Origin: VFMC01 sp031400715
GTDB lineage: Bacteria > Actinomycetota > Acidimicrobiia > Acidimicrobiales > Ilumatobacteraceae
Assembly: GCA_031400715.1 (NCBI GenBank)
Contig: JANNQK010000027.1
Location: 1-6,511, forward strand
Length of the DNA stretch: 6,511 nt
Direction of reading: 5' to 3'
In this document: piece by piece, positions 1 through 5,454 of the stretch
Layout: each line of letters begins with the position of its first letter
Position numbering within the stretch: the stretch's first letter is position 1
Program-made: the position numbers and the translations under genes
The notes under the pieces: generated by a model
Database searches by the model: none
What the model saw: only the letters and a program-made list of their open reading frames with translations
Told to the model about the DNA's origin: nothing

Positions 1-1
1 G

Positions 2-580
2 ACCCTCATCAAGACCGTCCTGGCCCCCATGCTCAAGGCCCGGATGCTGGGCCTCAACGGCTGGTTCTCCACCAACATCCTGGGCAACCGGGACGGCGAG
101 GTGCTCGATGACCCGGAGAACTTCAAGACCAAGGAGGAGTCGAAGCTCGGTGTGCTCGAAGACATCCTCGAACCATCGAAGAACCCCGACCTCTACGGCA
201 ACGTCTTCCACAAGGTGAGCATCAACTACTACCCGCCTCGTGGTGACAACAAGGAGGGCTGGGACAACATCGACATCTTCGGGTGGCTCGGCTATCCGAT
301 GCAGATCAAGGTCGACTTCCTCTGTCGCGATTCCATCCTCGCCGCGCCGTTGGCCCTCGACCTCGTCCTGTTCAGCGACCTCGCCCAGCGCGCCGGCCTC
401 GGCGGCATCCAGGAGTGGATGAGCTTCTACTACAAGAGCCCTCAGGTGGCACCCGGCCTATACCCCGAGCACGACCTGTTCGTGCAGCTCACCAAGCTGA
501 AGAACACGTTGCGCTGGATGATGGGCGAAGACCAGATCACCCATCTCGGCCGCGAGTACTACGACGAACTGCAGGACTGA
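2..580 (+). CDS. Inositol-3-phosphate (myo-inositol-1-phosphate) synthase, C-terminal part, 5' end cut by window
   Basis: This cytosolic NAD-dependent enzyme isomerises glucose 6-phosphate to myo-inositol 1-phosphate, the first step toward phosphatidylinositol lipids, and in many actinobacteria mycothiol. The visible 192 residues cover the end of the Rossmann part and the catalytic/tetramerisation domain; the N-terminal NAD-binding GxGxxG region lies upstream of base 1. The fragment opens with TLIKTVLAPM, which matches the GQTLVKTVLAPM region I recall from archaeal synthases. NILGNRDG follows at fragment residues 25-32. The lysines known to be catalytic in the yeast and Archaeoglobus enzymes appear conserved at fragment K44 and K48 (in KTKEESK), K84 (GDNK) and K145 (YKSP). 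DSILAAPLALDL is also typical. The end is a TGA, 12 bp from the convergent dehydratase gene. It resembles the archaeal/eukaryotic-like branch more than the short mycobacterial Ino1 type. Family assignment is firm; the branch is from memory of sequences. Confidence 0.93.
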   Translation, partial: TLIKTVLAPMLKARMLGLNGWFSTNILGNRDGEVLDDPENFKTKEESKLGVLEDILEPSKNPDLYGNVFHKVSINYYPPRGDNKEGWDNIDIFGWLGYPMQIKVDFLCRDSILAAPLALDLVLFSDLAQRAGLGGIQEWMSFYYKSPQVAPGLYPEHDLFVQLTKLKNTLRWMMGEDQITHLGREYYDELQD

Positions 581-605
581 CCCGCACCGTCCTCAGATCT
601 GCGGG
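581..605. terminator. Possible bidirectional stem-loop between convergent genes
   Basis: CCCGCA at 581-586 is the reverse complement of TGCGGG at 600-605, giving a GC-rich 6-bp stem with a 13-nt loop directly after the inositol synthase stop codon. The right arm lies just inside the 3' end of the opposing dehydratase gene. There is no clear T-run on either side, so a classical intrinsic terminator is not shown; actinobacterial terminators often lack one. The stem is short and could be chance in GC-rich DNA. Confidence 0.3.
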
Positions 606-1600
606 GTTCTCCCCGCGATGATCTCGACCAACAGGTGGGCGTCGAGGTTGCCACCGCACAAGACGGTGGCGACCCGGTGTCCGTCGTGTCGGCGACGCTC
701 CTTCAGCAATCCGGCAGTCGCGATCGCGCCGGCAGGCTCGGCGAGGTTGTGGGTCGTGCGCAACAGCACCCTGATCGCATCGGCCGCTTCGTCCTCGGAG
801 ACCTCGACGATGCGCGCCGCGCCCGCGACGATGCGGTCGATCGCCTCTGGCACCGGCACACGACACGCAACACCGTCGACGAACGTGTCGGCCGATCCGG
901 TGTTGACGGCGTGACCCGCGGCGAACGACAGAGCCGTCGCATTCGCCCGCTCGGCCACCACGCCGACGATCTCGGTGTCGAGCCCGAGAAGATCACGCGC
1001 GGCGATGAGGCCACAGATGCCCGACCCCATGCCGACGGGCACGTACACCGCATCGAGCGAACTGCCTGCGGCACGAACCGCGCCGAACAATTCGAGCGCA
1101 TAGGTCGCCACGCCACGCACCAGGTCGTCGTGGAACGACGGCACCATCTCGAATCCGCGTTCGAAGGCGAGCTGCTCGGCGTGCTCGCGAGCGGCTTGGA
1201 AGTCGTGCCCGAACTCCACCAGTTCGGCACCCCACGCACGCATCGCCGCGTTCTTGTCCGGGCTGTTGCCGTGAGGAACCACGATCACGACGTCGAAACC
1301 GACAGCGGTGCCGGCAAGGGCGATGCTCTGCCCGTGATTGCCCCTCGTCGCGCTCACCAGCCCGCGGACCTCGGGGCGTTCGCGGACCAACCGGTCGACG
1401 TAGACGAGACCGCCGCGCACCTTGAACGCACCGGTCGGTGTGTGGTTCTCGTGCTTCACCCAGACCTCTGTCGCACCGACCTCGGCGGCCAACAACGGCC
1501 ATGCGTACTGCGGAGTGGGTGCCATGCGTCTGCCGACCACCTCGGCGGCAGCGATGAGGTCGTCCATCGTGATCGGGTTCGCTGCGTGGAGCTCGGTCAT
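593..1600 (-). CDS. Threonine/serine dehydratase-like PLP-dependent enzyme (fold type II), catalytic domain only
   Basis: This is a 335-residue cytosolic enzyme of the tryptophan-synthase-beta/threonine-dehydratase fold. Such enzymes remove water and ammonia from hydroxy-amino acids such as threonine or serine, giving 2-oxobutyrate or pyruvate. The PLP Schiff-base lysine should be K60 in TPTGAFKVRGG. The substrate-loop counterpart is SATRGNHGQS (83-92), and CGGN (315-318) near the end matches the family's C-terminal glycine/asparagine motif. The PLP-phosphate loop reads GMGSG (190-194) instead of the usual GGGG(L). No ACT-like regulatory domain follows, so isoleucine feedback as in biosynthetic IlvA is unlikely. 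I chose the ATG at 1598-1600 because it overlaps the upstream stop codon as ATGA and has GGTGA 7 nt before it; the open frame runs on to 1837 but that part is antisense to no protein motif and overlaps the ligase. The exact substrate cannot be told: Thr, Ser or hydroxyaspartate are all possible. Confidence 0.88.
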   Translation of the reverse strand: MTELHAANPITMDDLIAAAEVVGRRMAPTPQYAWPLLAAEVGATEVWVKHENHTPTGAFKVRGGLVYVDRLVRERPEVRGLVSATRGNHGQSIALAGTAVGFDVVIVVPHGNSPDKNAAMRAWGAELVEFGHDFQAAREHAEQLAFERGFEMVPSFHDDLVRGVATYALELFGAVRAAGSSLDAVYVPVGMGSGICGLIAARDLLGLDTEIVGVVAERANATALSFAAGHAVNTGSADTFVDGVACRVPVPEAIDRIVAGAARIVEVSEDEAADAIRVLLRTTHNLAEPAGAIATAGLLKERRRHDGHRVATVLCGGNLDAHLLVEIIAGRTPQI

Positions 1601-2133
1601 GCCGCGATCACCAGGTCGAGCAGCACGTCGTGTGGTTCGATCGGCAGATCGTCGACGAGCTGCTCGTGGAAGCACGCCCCTACCGTGAAGGCCCGGGTGC
1701 CGGGAAGGAACCGGTCGTAGTAGGCCTTCCCGTGCCCCAACCGACCGCCGGCGATGGTGAAGGCCACGCCCGGCACGATGATCAGATCGATCGTCGATGG
1801 GTCGACCACGGCTCCCTTCGGCTCGCGGATTCCCCAAACGGCGGGCTGTGTGCCATCGCCCAGCAGAGCGGGTTCGATCCGCTCGCCGACGATGCGCGGC
1901 AGCACCAGGACCTTGCCGTCGCGTTCGAGGCGAGCGAAGAGGCCGTCGGTCTCGGGTTCGGAGGCCATCGAGGCGAACGCCATGACGGTGCTCGCCGCCT
2001 GGTACTGCGACAACTCAGCGACCTGCGCCCACAGCTGCACGCTGCGGAGGGTGCGGTCGTCGATCAGCTCGCACGCCTGGCGCATCCGCCGACGCAGGGT
2101 GGGCTTGTCGATCACCACCACAGGATCGCACAC
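1597..2133 (-). CDS. 5-formyltetrahydrofolate cyclo-ligase (MTHFS)
   Basis: This enzyme uses ATP to turn 5-formyl-THF into 5,10-methenyl-THF, returning a side product of serine hydroxymethyltransferase to the one-carbon pool. At 178 residues it is close to the usual family length. N-terminal KPTLRRRMR (10-18) fits the basic K..LR start of the family. SEPETDGL (58-65) and KVLVLPR (74-80) match the substrate region. PGVAF (121-125) and GGRLGHGKAYYDRFL (129-143) form the signature ATP/phosphate loop, although the family norm is GxGGGYYD and here alanine precedes YYD. FHEQLVDDLPIEPHD (155-169) is the typical C-terminal block. Start choice is uncertain: GTG at 2131-2133 is the longest option, but GTG codons 5, 6 and 7 (2121 to 2113) are also in frame, and none has a clear Shine-Dalgarno. 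Homologues tend to begin close to the IDKPTLRR segment. Its stop overlaps the dehydratase start by ATGA, so the two are probably translationally coupled. Confidence 0.92.
   Translation of the reverse strand: MCDPVVVIDKPTLRRRMRQACELIDDRTLRSVQLWAQVAELSQYQAASTVMAFASMASEPETDGLFARLERDGKVLVLPRIVGERIEPALLGDGTQPAVWGIREPKGAVVDPSTIDLIIVPGVAFTIAGGRLGHGKAYYDRFLPGTRAFTVGACFHEQLVDDLPIEPHDVLLDLVIAA
1608..1612 (-). promoter_or_regulatory. Shine-Dalgarno for the dehydratase
   Basis: On the minus strand GGTGA lies 7 nt before the ATG at 1598-1600, inside the end of the ligase gene. It supports the ATGA-overlap start over the longer open frame and over the internal ATG at codon 12. Confidence 0.55.
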
Positions 2134-2169
2134 ATGGACAACGCTTCGGACGAGATTCAGCTCTGCGTC

Positions 2170-2175
2170 TACAGT
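2170..2175 (+). promoter_or_regulatory. Candidate -10 element for a leaderless flavin reductase mRNA
   Basis: TACAGT fits the TANNNT -10 pattern and ends 7 nt before the ATG at 2183. Transcription would therefore begin at or next to the A of the start codon. No Shine-Dalgarno precedes that ATG, which fits a leaderless transcript, a common arrangement in Actinobacteria. A matching -35 box is not evident; TTCGGA at 2145-2150 is a weak candidate with a 19-bp spacer. The 49-bp divergent spacer (2134-2182) must also hold the promoter of the ligase operon, for which I see no clear element. Confidence 0.45.
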
Positions 2176-2182
2176 CGCTCAC

Positions 2183-2677
2183 ATGTCGATCGATCCCCTG
2201 AAGTTCCGGCAGGTGCTGGGCCATTTCCCCACCGGTGTCACCGTCGTCACGGGGATGTTCGACGACGAGCCGGTGGGCTTCACGATCGGCTCGTTCACCT
2301 CGGTGTCGCTCGATCCGCCGCTCGTGGGCTTCCTGCCCATGGTCACCTCCGACCGGTGGCACAAGATCCGTGCGTCCGGGTCGTTCTGCGTCAACGTGCT
2401 CGGCCACGACCAGGGCGAGCTCTGCTGGCAGTTCGCCAAGACGAGCATCGAGCGACCGTTCGACGGTGTCGACTGGCACCCGTCCGCGATCACCGGCTCA
2501 CCGGTGCTCGATGCCGCGATCGCCTTTATGGACTGCACGATCGACGAGGTGTACGACGCAGGCGACCACCACTTCGTGATGGGCCGGGTGGTCGAGCTCG
2601 AACACGCCGACCCGATCACCGAACCGCTGCCGTTGCTGTTCTACAAGGGTGGCCTCGGCCGCTTCCTGGCCCACTGA
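2183..2677 (+). CDS. Flavin reductase family protein (HpaC/FMN-binding split-barrel type)
   Basis: This 164-residue protein matches the flavin reductase-like domain over its whole length. Members reduce free FMN or FAD with NAD(P)H and pass the reduced flavin to a separate monooxygenase; some bind FMN tightly instead. LGHFPTGVTVVTG (12-24) is the standard opening. GFTIGSFTSVSLDPPLVGF (32-50) is the FMN-contact block, with glycine where many members have Ser or Asn before SF. SGSFCVNVL (65-73) and GDHHFVMGRV (127-136) are further typical elements, the latter holding the conserved GDH. PLLFYKGGLGRF (150-161) matches the usual C-terminus. The ATG at 2183 is chosen because homology starts there and a -10 box is placed for leaderless initiation; the open frame further upstream is antisense to the ligase gene. 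No monooxygenase gene is nearby, so the partner is unknown. The DUF3054 gene begins 5 nt after the stop. Confidence 0.93.
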   Translation: MSIDPLKFRQVLGHFPTGVTVVTGMFDDEPVGFTIGSFTSVSLDPPLVGFLPMVTSDRWHKIRASGSFCVNVLGHDQGELCWQFAKTSIERPFDGVDWHPSAITGSPVLDAAIAFMDCTIDEVYDAGDHHFVMGRVVELEHADPITEPLPLLFYKGGLGRFLAH

Positions 2678-2682
2678 ACGTC

Positions 2683-3057
2683 GTGCCCATCTCCCGGACC
2701 GCGAGGCGAGCGGCAGCATTCGACGCGATCGCCGTTCTGACGTTCGTGGTGGCCGGCCGCCGCAGCCACGACGAGGGCGGCAACGCCTTGGTCGAGACAG
2801 CGAACGTGGCCGCACCGTTTCTGATCGCGCTCACCGTCGGTTGGTTGGCAATCCGGGCGTGGAAGCGGCCAGAGGCACTGGCGACCGGTGCGGGCATCTG
2901 GGCGACCACGGTCGTGCTCGGCATGCTGCTCCGGCGTGTCGTGTTCGACCGCGGGACCGCTGCGTCGTTCGTGATCGTCGCCACGTTGGTCACCGGCGCG
3001 CTGCTGCTCGGTTGGCGCGCCGTCGCGGGTGTGGTCGCTCGCCGCCGAGACGGTTGA
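2683..3057 (+). CDS. DUF3054 family small membrane protein
   Basis: This 124-residue hydrophobic protein has four likely membrane helices, at about residues 11-25, 43-59, 67-83 and 94-115. I recognise the DUF3054 pattern: a first helix ending in AGRRSHDEG (24-32), PFLIALTVGWL (45-55), a third helix with GIWATTVVLGMLLRR (71-85), then DRGTAASFVIVA (89-100) and LGWR (109-112). The function of the family is not known to me. The conserved polar GRRSH at a membrane boundary suggests a functional site but does not define one. The GTG at 2683 is chosen because it is the first start codon in frame after the flavin reductase stop, 5 nt away, and gives a product of normal family length. No clear Shine-Dalgarno precedes it, so translation may depend on coupling to the upstream gene. 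The basic C-terminal tail (ARRRDG) probably lies in the cytoplasm. Confidence 0.85.
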   Translation: MPISRTARRAAAFDAIAVLTFVVAGRRSHDEGGNALVETANVAAPFLIALTVGWLAIRAWKRPEALATGAGIWATTVVLGMLLRRVVFDRGTAASFVIVATLVTGALLLGWRAVAGVVARRRDG

Positions 3058-3068
3058 TCCGGAGTGGC

Positions 3069-3074
3069 TACGCT
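3069..3074 (+). promoter_or_regulatory. Weak candidate -10 element for the cyclic-nucleotide-binding gene
   Basis: TACGCT in the 61-bp gap fits TANNNT and would start an mRNA near 3081 with a leader of just under 40 nt carrying the AGGAG site. No -35 box at normal spacing is visible; TTGATC at 3054-3059 is only 9 bp away. The gene could equally be read through from the flavin reductase. Confidence 0.25.
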
Positions 3075-3105
3075 TCGGCAATCGCCATCCGCCGCCCGGC
3101 ACTCC

Positions 3106-3110
3106 AGGAG
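3106..3110 (+). promoter_or_regulatory. Shine-Dalgarno of the cyclic-nucleotide-binding gene
   Basis: AGGAG stands 8 nt before the ATG at 3119-3121. It fixes that start over in-frame codons further upstream, whose translation would read Pro-rich, non-homologous sequence. It is the strongest ribosome binding site in the window. Confidence 0.8.
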
Positions 3111-3118
3111 CACCCATC

Positions 3119-3562
3119 ATGACCAAGACCCGTCGCATCAGCTCCGACGTCGCTGCGCTCGCCGAACTGCTCGGAACGGTTGGACTCTTCGCCGGCCTGC
3201 CGAAGCGCAAGCTGATGCAGATCGCCGACATGTGCCGCGAGCATCGCTTCCAGCCGGGGGAGGCGATCGTTTCCGAGGGCGATCTGACAGGTCGCTTCTA
3301 CCTCATCGTCGAAGGTGGTGCCGAGGTTCAGGTGCGCGGCCACATCGTTGCGACCCTCGGTCCGAGCCAGTACTTCGGTGAGTTCGCGGTGCTCGACCAG
3401 GCGCCGCGCTCGGCAACGGTGACGGCCACGACGGCGGTGCGTGCCTACTCGCTCGCCTCGATCACGCTCCGCCCGTTGCTGAAGGAAGAACCGGAGATCA
3501 CGTACCGATTGCTGTTGAACGCGTGCGAGCGGCTCCGGGTGCTCGAGAGCTCGCTCGGCTGA
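3119..3562 (+). CDS. Small cyclic-nucleotide-binding (CNB/CAP_ED) domain protein
   Basis: The 147-residue soluble product is essentially one CRP-type nucleotide-binding domain. LGTVGLFAGLPKRKLMQIA (18-36) is the usual N-terminal helix entry. FQPGEAIVSEGD (44-55) and GRFYLIVEGGAEVQV (58-72) form the beta-barrel. The phosphate-binding cassette is FGEFAVLDQAPRSATV (86-101), with the ribose-contacting glutamate at E88 and the phosphate-contacting arginine at R97 both kept, so it should be able to bind cAMP or cGMP. The C-terminal helix (113-147) has no helix-turn-helix, membrane span or catalytic domain, so it is not a CRP transcription factor. Family members of this size may act as regulatory subunits through protein contacts, but the partner here is unknown. 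It is preceded by a good AGGAG site and ends 21 bp from the convergent oppC-like gene. Domain assignment is firm; role is open. Confidence 0.9.
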   Translation: MTKTRRISSDVAALAELLGTVGLFAGLPKRKLMQIADMCREHRFQPGEAIVSEGDLTGRFYLIVEGGAEVQVRGHIVATLGPSQYFGEFAVLDQAPRSATVTATTAVRAYSLASITLRPLLKEEPEITYRLLLNACERLRVLESSLG

Positions 3563-3583
3563 CGGCGCTCCGGGCGGCGTGAC

Positions 3584-4465
3584 TCACGACGCGACCTCCA
3601 CTTGTGCGTCGAGGGTGTCGCGGAGTGCGTCGCCGAGGAGCACGAACGCCGCGACGGTGGCGGTCAGGAACAGCGCTGGGAACATGATCAGGTACGGGGC
3701 CTGGCCGTAGGAGAGCTGTCCTTGTGCGATCATCAGGCCCCATGAGATCGACGGGACCTGCAGGCCGATGCCGAGGTACGTCAGCGTCGACTCAGCGGCG
3801 ATCAACGCGCCCGCGTTCAAGGTCGAGTAGGCCACCACCGCGGGCAGCGCATTCGGTAGGACGTGGCGGCCGATGATGCGGCCGCTGCTCGCTCCCGCTG
3901 CTCTCGCCGCCTCGATGTAGTCCTGCACCAGCACGGAGCGCGACGAGTTGCGGGCGATGCGCGCCGTGCCTGGCCACCCGAGGATCGAGAGCGCGAACAC
4001 GATCTCCAACGGGCTGCGCTGCTCGCCGGCCAGCACCGCGAGCAGCAGAATCGCTCCGACGACAAAGGGGATGCCGAGGGTGACGTCGCCGGCGCGGCGC
4101 ACCAGTCCGTCCACCCAACCGCCGCGTGTCGCCGCGAGCACGCCGGACACGGTGCCGAACAGCGCCAGTGCCAGGCCGCCGCCGACGCCGATGAGCAACG
4201 ACGGCCGGGCGCCGTAGACGACGTGGGTGAACACATCGCATCCCTGTGCATCGGTGCCGAACCAATGATCGGCCGACGGCGAGAGTCGATCCTGGTACGA
4301 GCCGTCGTCGGCACGGATCGTGCAGGTGCGCGCGCCGTCGCCGTTGCCCGACAGCGCGATCACCGCGTTGGGCGCCACGACCAACACCATCATCAACCCC
4401 ATGAGCGCGGCGGCGAGGCGAAATCTGGCCAACCGAACCAGTCTGGACAGCCAGAGTCGGGTCAT
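3584..4465 (-). CDS. Peptide-type ABC transporter permease, OppC/DppC-like
   Basis: This is the second of two inner-membrane permease subunits of a Dpp/Opp-family importer. The 293 residues start with a basic cytoplasmic segment and a first helix (about 17-38). A periplasmic stretch follows, holding PSADHWFGTDAQGCDVF (63-79) and YGARPSLLIGV (84-94), the family's FGTDxxGRDV region with Cys76 replacing the usual Arg. The BPD_transp_1 core spans about 90-285. The cytoplasmic EAA loop that docks the ATPase is EAARAAGASSGRIIGRHVLPN in positions 185-205. The TYLGIGLQVPSISWGLMI region (229-246) is typical of OppC proteins. The ATG at 4463-4465 overlaps the stop of the OppB-like gene as ATGA and has an AGG about 6 nt upstream. 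It is the last gene of the operon on this side, since the convergent gene ends 21 bp away. The transported substrate cannot be told from permeases alone. Confidence 0.93.
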   Translation of the reverse strand: MTRLWLSRLVRLARFRLAAALMGLMMVLVVAPNAVIALSGNGDGARTCTIRADDGSYQDRLSPSADHWFGTDAQGCDVFTHVVYGARPSLLIGVGGGLALALFGTVSGVLAATRGGWVDGLVRRAGDVTLGIPFVVGAILLLAVLAGEQRSPLEIVFALSILGWPGTARIARNSSRSVLVQDYIEAARAAGASSGRIIGRHVLPNALPAVVAYSTLNAGALIAAESTLTYLGIGLQVPSISWGLMIAQGQLSYGQAPYLIMFPALFLTATVAAFVLLGDALRDTLDAQVEVAS

Positions 4466-5394
4466 GTGAGACCTGCTCGGAGTCGTGGGTCGAGCAGCAT
4501 CGAGGTGAGATCGATCAGGAGATCGAGCACCAGATACACGGCGATCGCGAACATCGTGAAACCGACGACCACCACGTTGTCACGCTGACTGATCGCACGG
4601 GCGATGACGTTGCCCACCCCCGGCAGGTTGAACACGCGCTCGACCACCACGCTGCCACCGAAGAGCGCGCCCACTTCCAGCCCGAAGAACGTGACGATCA
4701 CCGTGAGCGAGTTGCGCACCACGTGCCGTCGCGTGGCCTGGCCGGCGGTGATGCCCTTGCCGAGCGCGGTCCGCACATGCTGTCGATGCGCTTGCTCGAG
4801 TACCTCGCCGCGCATGATCCGAACCGCGAAAGCTGCTCCGGCCGATGCGAGCACGAGCGACGGCAGCACGTACGCCACCAGCCCGTCATCGGTGCCGGCC
4901 ACCGGCAGCACTCCCCACCGCACGCCCAGCAGGTACTGACCGATCGAGGCCACCACGAACAGCGGTGCGGCGATGCCGAGGGTGCACAGCGCGACGAGGG
5001 CGCGATCGATGCGGCCGCCGCGGCGCATGCCCGCCACGGTGCCGAACACGATCCCGGCGATCACCTCGACGAGGAGCGTGACGAGCAGGAGCAACGTGGT
5101 CACGGGCAGCGCCGCGAGCAGCATGTCGGTCACGGGCCGGCGACTGGCGTAGGACTCACCGAGATCGCCGCGTACCAGCCTGCCCACCCAGTGGAGGTTC
5201 TGGCTCGCCAGGTTGTCGTCGAGGCGGTAGCGGGCACGGATCGCCGCCAGCGTCGATGGGGAGACCTTGCGCCCACCTGCCACCGTGCGCGCCGGATCTC
5301 CCGGCAGCGCGAACGTGACGGTGAAGACCACCACCGTCGCGATGAAGAAGGTGACGACCGCGCCACCGAGTCGCCGAACCGACCACCCGATCAC
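4462..5394 (-). CDS. Peptide-type ABC transporter permease, OppB/DppB-like
   Basis: This is the first permease subunit of the importer, 310 residues, normal for the family. Helix 1 lies at about 10-30 and ends in ALPGDPAR (29-36), the standard OppB opening. RLVRGDLGESY (72-82) is the conserved periplasmic motif, and five further hydrophobic segments follow (about 96-123, 132-157, 173-193, 229-250, 275-297). The ATPase-docking EAA loop is at about 201-228, with ALGKGITAGQATRRHVVRN matching the family's ArAKGls...rHalrN pattern, although Leu-Gly stands where Arg-Ala is common. NLPGVGNVIARAISQRD (256-272) and the C-terminal LIDLTSMLLDPRLR (293-306) are also typical. The start is GTG at 5392-5394: an in-frame TGA six codons upstream excludes a longer form, and AGAAGGTGA lies about 7 nt before it. 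It overlaps the OppC-like gene by ATGA and follows the binding-protein gene by 60 bp. Confidence 0.94.
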   Translation of the reverse strand: MIGWSVRRLGGAVVTFFIATVVVFTVTFALPGDPARTVAGGRKVSPSTLAAIRARYRLDDNLASQNLHWVGRLVRGDLGESYASRRPVTDMLLAALPVTTLLLLVTLLVEVIAGIVFGTVAGMRRGGRIDRALVALCTLGIAAPLFVVASIGQYLLGVRWGVLPVAGTDDGLVAYVLPSLVLASAGAAFAVRIMRGEVLEQAHRQHVRTALGKGITAGQATRRHVVRNSLTVIVTFFGLEVGALFGGSVVVERVFNLPGVGNVIARAISQRDNVVVVGFTMFAIAVYLVLDLLIDLTSMLLDPRLRAGLT

Positions 5395-5454
5395 GCAGTC
5401 ATCACCTTCTCATCGTTTGTTCGCCAGGTCACGAATGTGCGGGCCCGTGATCTC
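5395..5454 (-). other. 60-bp spacer between binding-protein and permease genes
   Basis: The gap holds the ribosome binding site of the OppB-like gene, the palindrome CGGGCCCG at 5440-5447, and a 5-bp inverted pair TCACG/CGTGA at 5429-5433 and 5446-5450. The pairing is weak and has no T-run. It could lower read-through so that binding protein is made in excess over permeases, as in many importer operons, but nothing here proves that. No independent promoter is clear. Confidence 0.3.
5402..5410 (-). promoter_or_regulatory. Shine-Dalgarno of the OppB-like gene
   Basis: On the minus strand AGAAGGTGA ends 7 nt before the GTG start at 5392-5394. It lies in the 60-bp gap after the binding-protein gene and supports separate ribosome entry at this gene. 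Confidence 0.6.

Noticed and set aside
635..1720. Long plus-strand open frame (361 codons) opposite the dehydratase and ligase
   Set aside because: It is rich in Arg, His and Asp without any family motif, and lies antisense to two well-recognised enzymes. Long antisense open frames are expected in GC-rich coding DNA.
1601..1837. N-terminal extension of the dehydratase frame
   Set aside because: It would overlap the ligase by about 240 bp with Arg/Gly-rich sequence; the ATGA-overlap start has a ribosome site and fits the family length.
1754..2182. N-terminal extension of the flavin reductase
   Set aside because: The extension is antisense to the ligase gene, low in motif content, and homology starts exactly at the ATG at 2183.
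1630..2682. Upstream extension of the DUF3054 frame through the flavin reductase and the ligase antisense
   Set aside because: Only the part after 2683 shows family motifs; the rest is an out-of-frame or antisense shadow of real genes.
2616..3231. Minus-strand frames opposite the DUF3054 and cyclic-nucleotide genes
   Set aside because: They show shadow-type composition, have no plausible ribosome site, and lie opposite two recognised plus-strand families.
3563..3583. Terminator in the convergent gap after the cyclic-nucleotide gene
   Set aside because: I found no inverted repeat of useful length and no T-run in the 21 bp.
5429..5450. Hairpin TCACG/CGTGA with CGGGCCCG as an operon terminator
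   Set aside because: The stem is only 5 bp with a 12-nt loop and no T-run, and the flanking genes encode parts of the same transporter, so termination there is unlikely.
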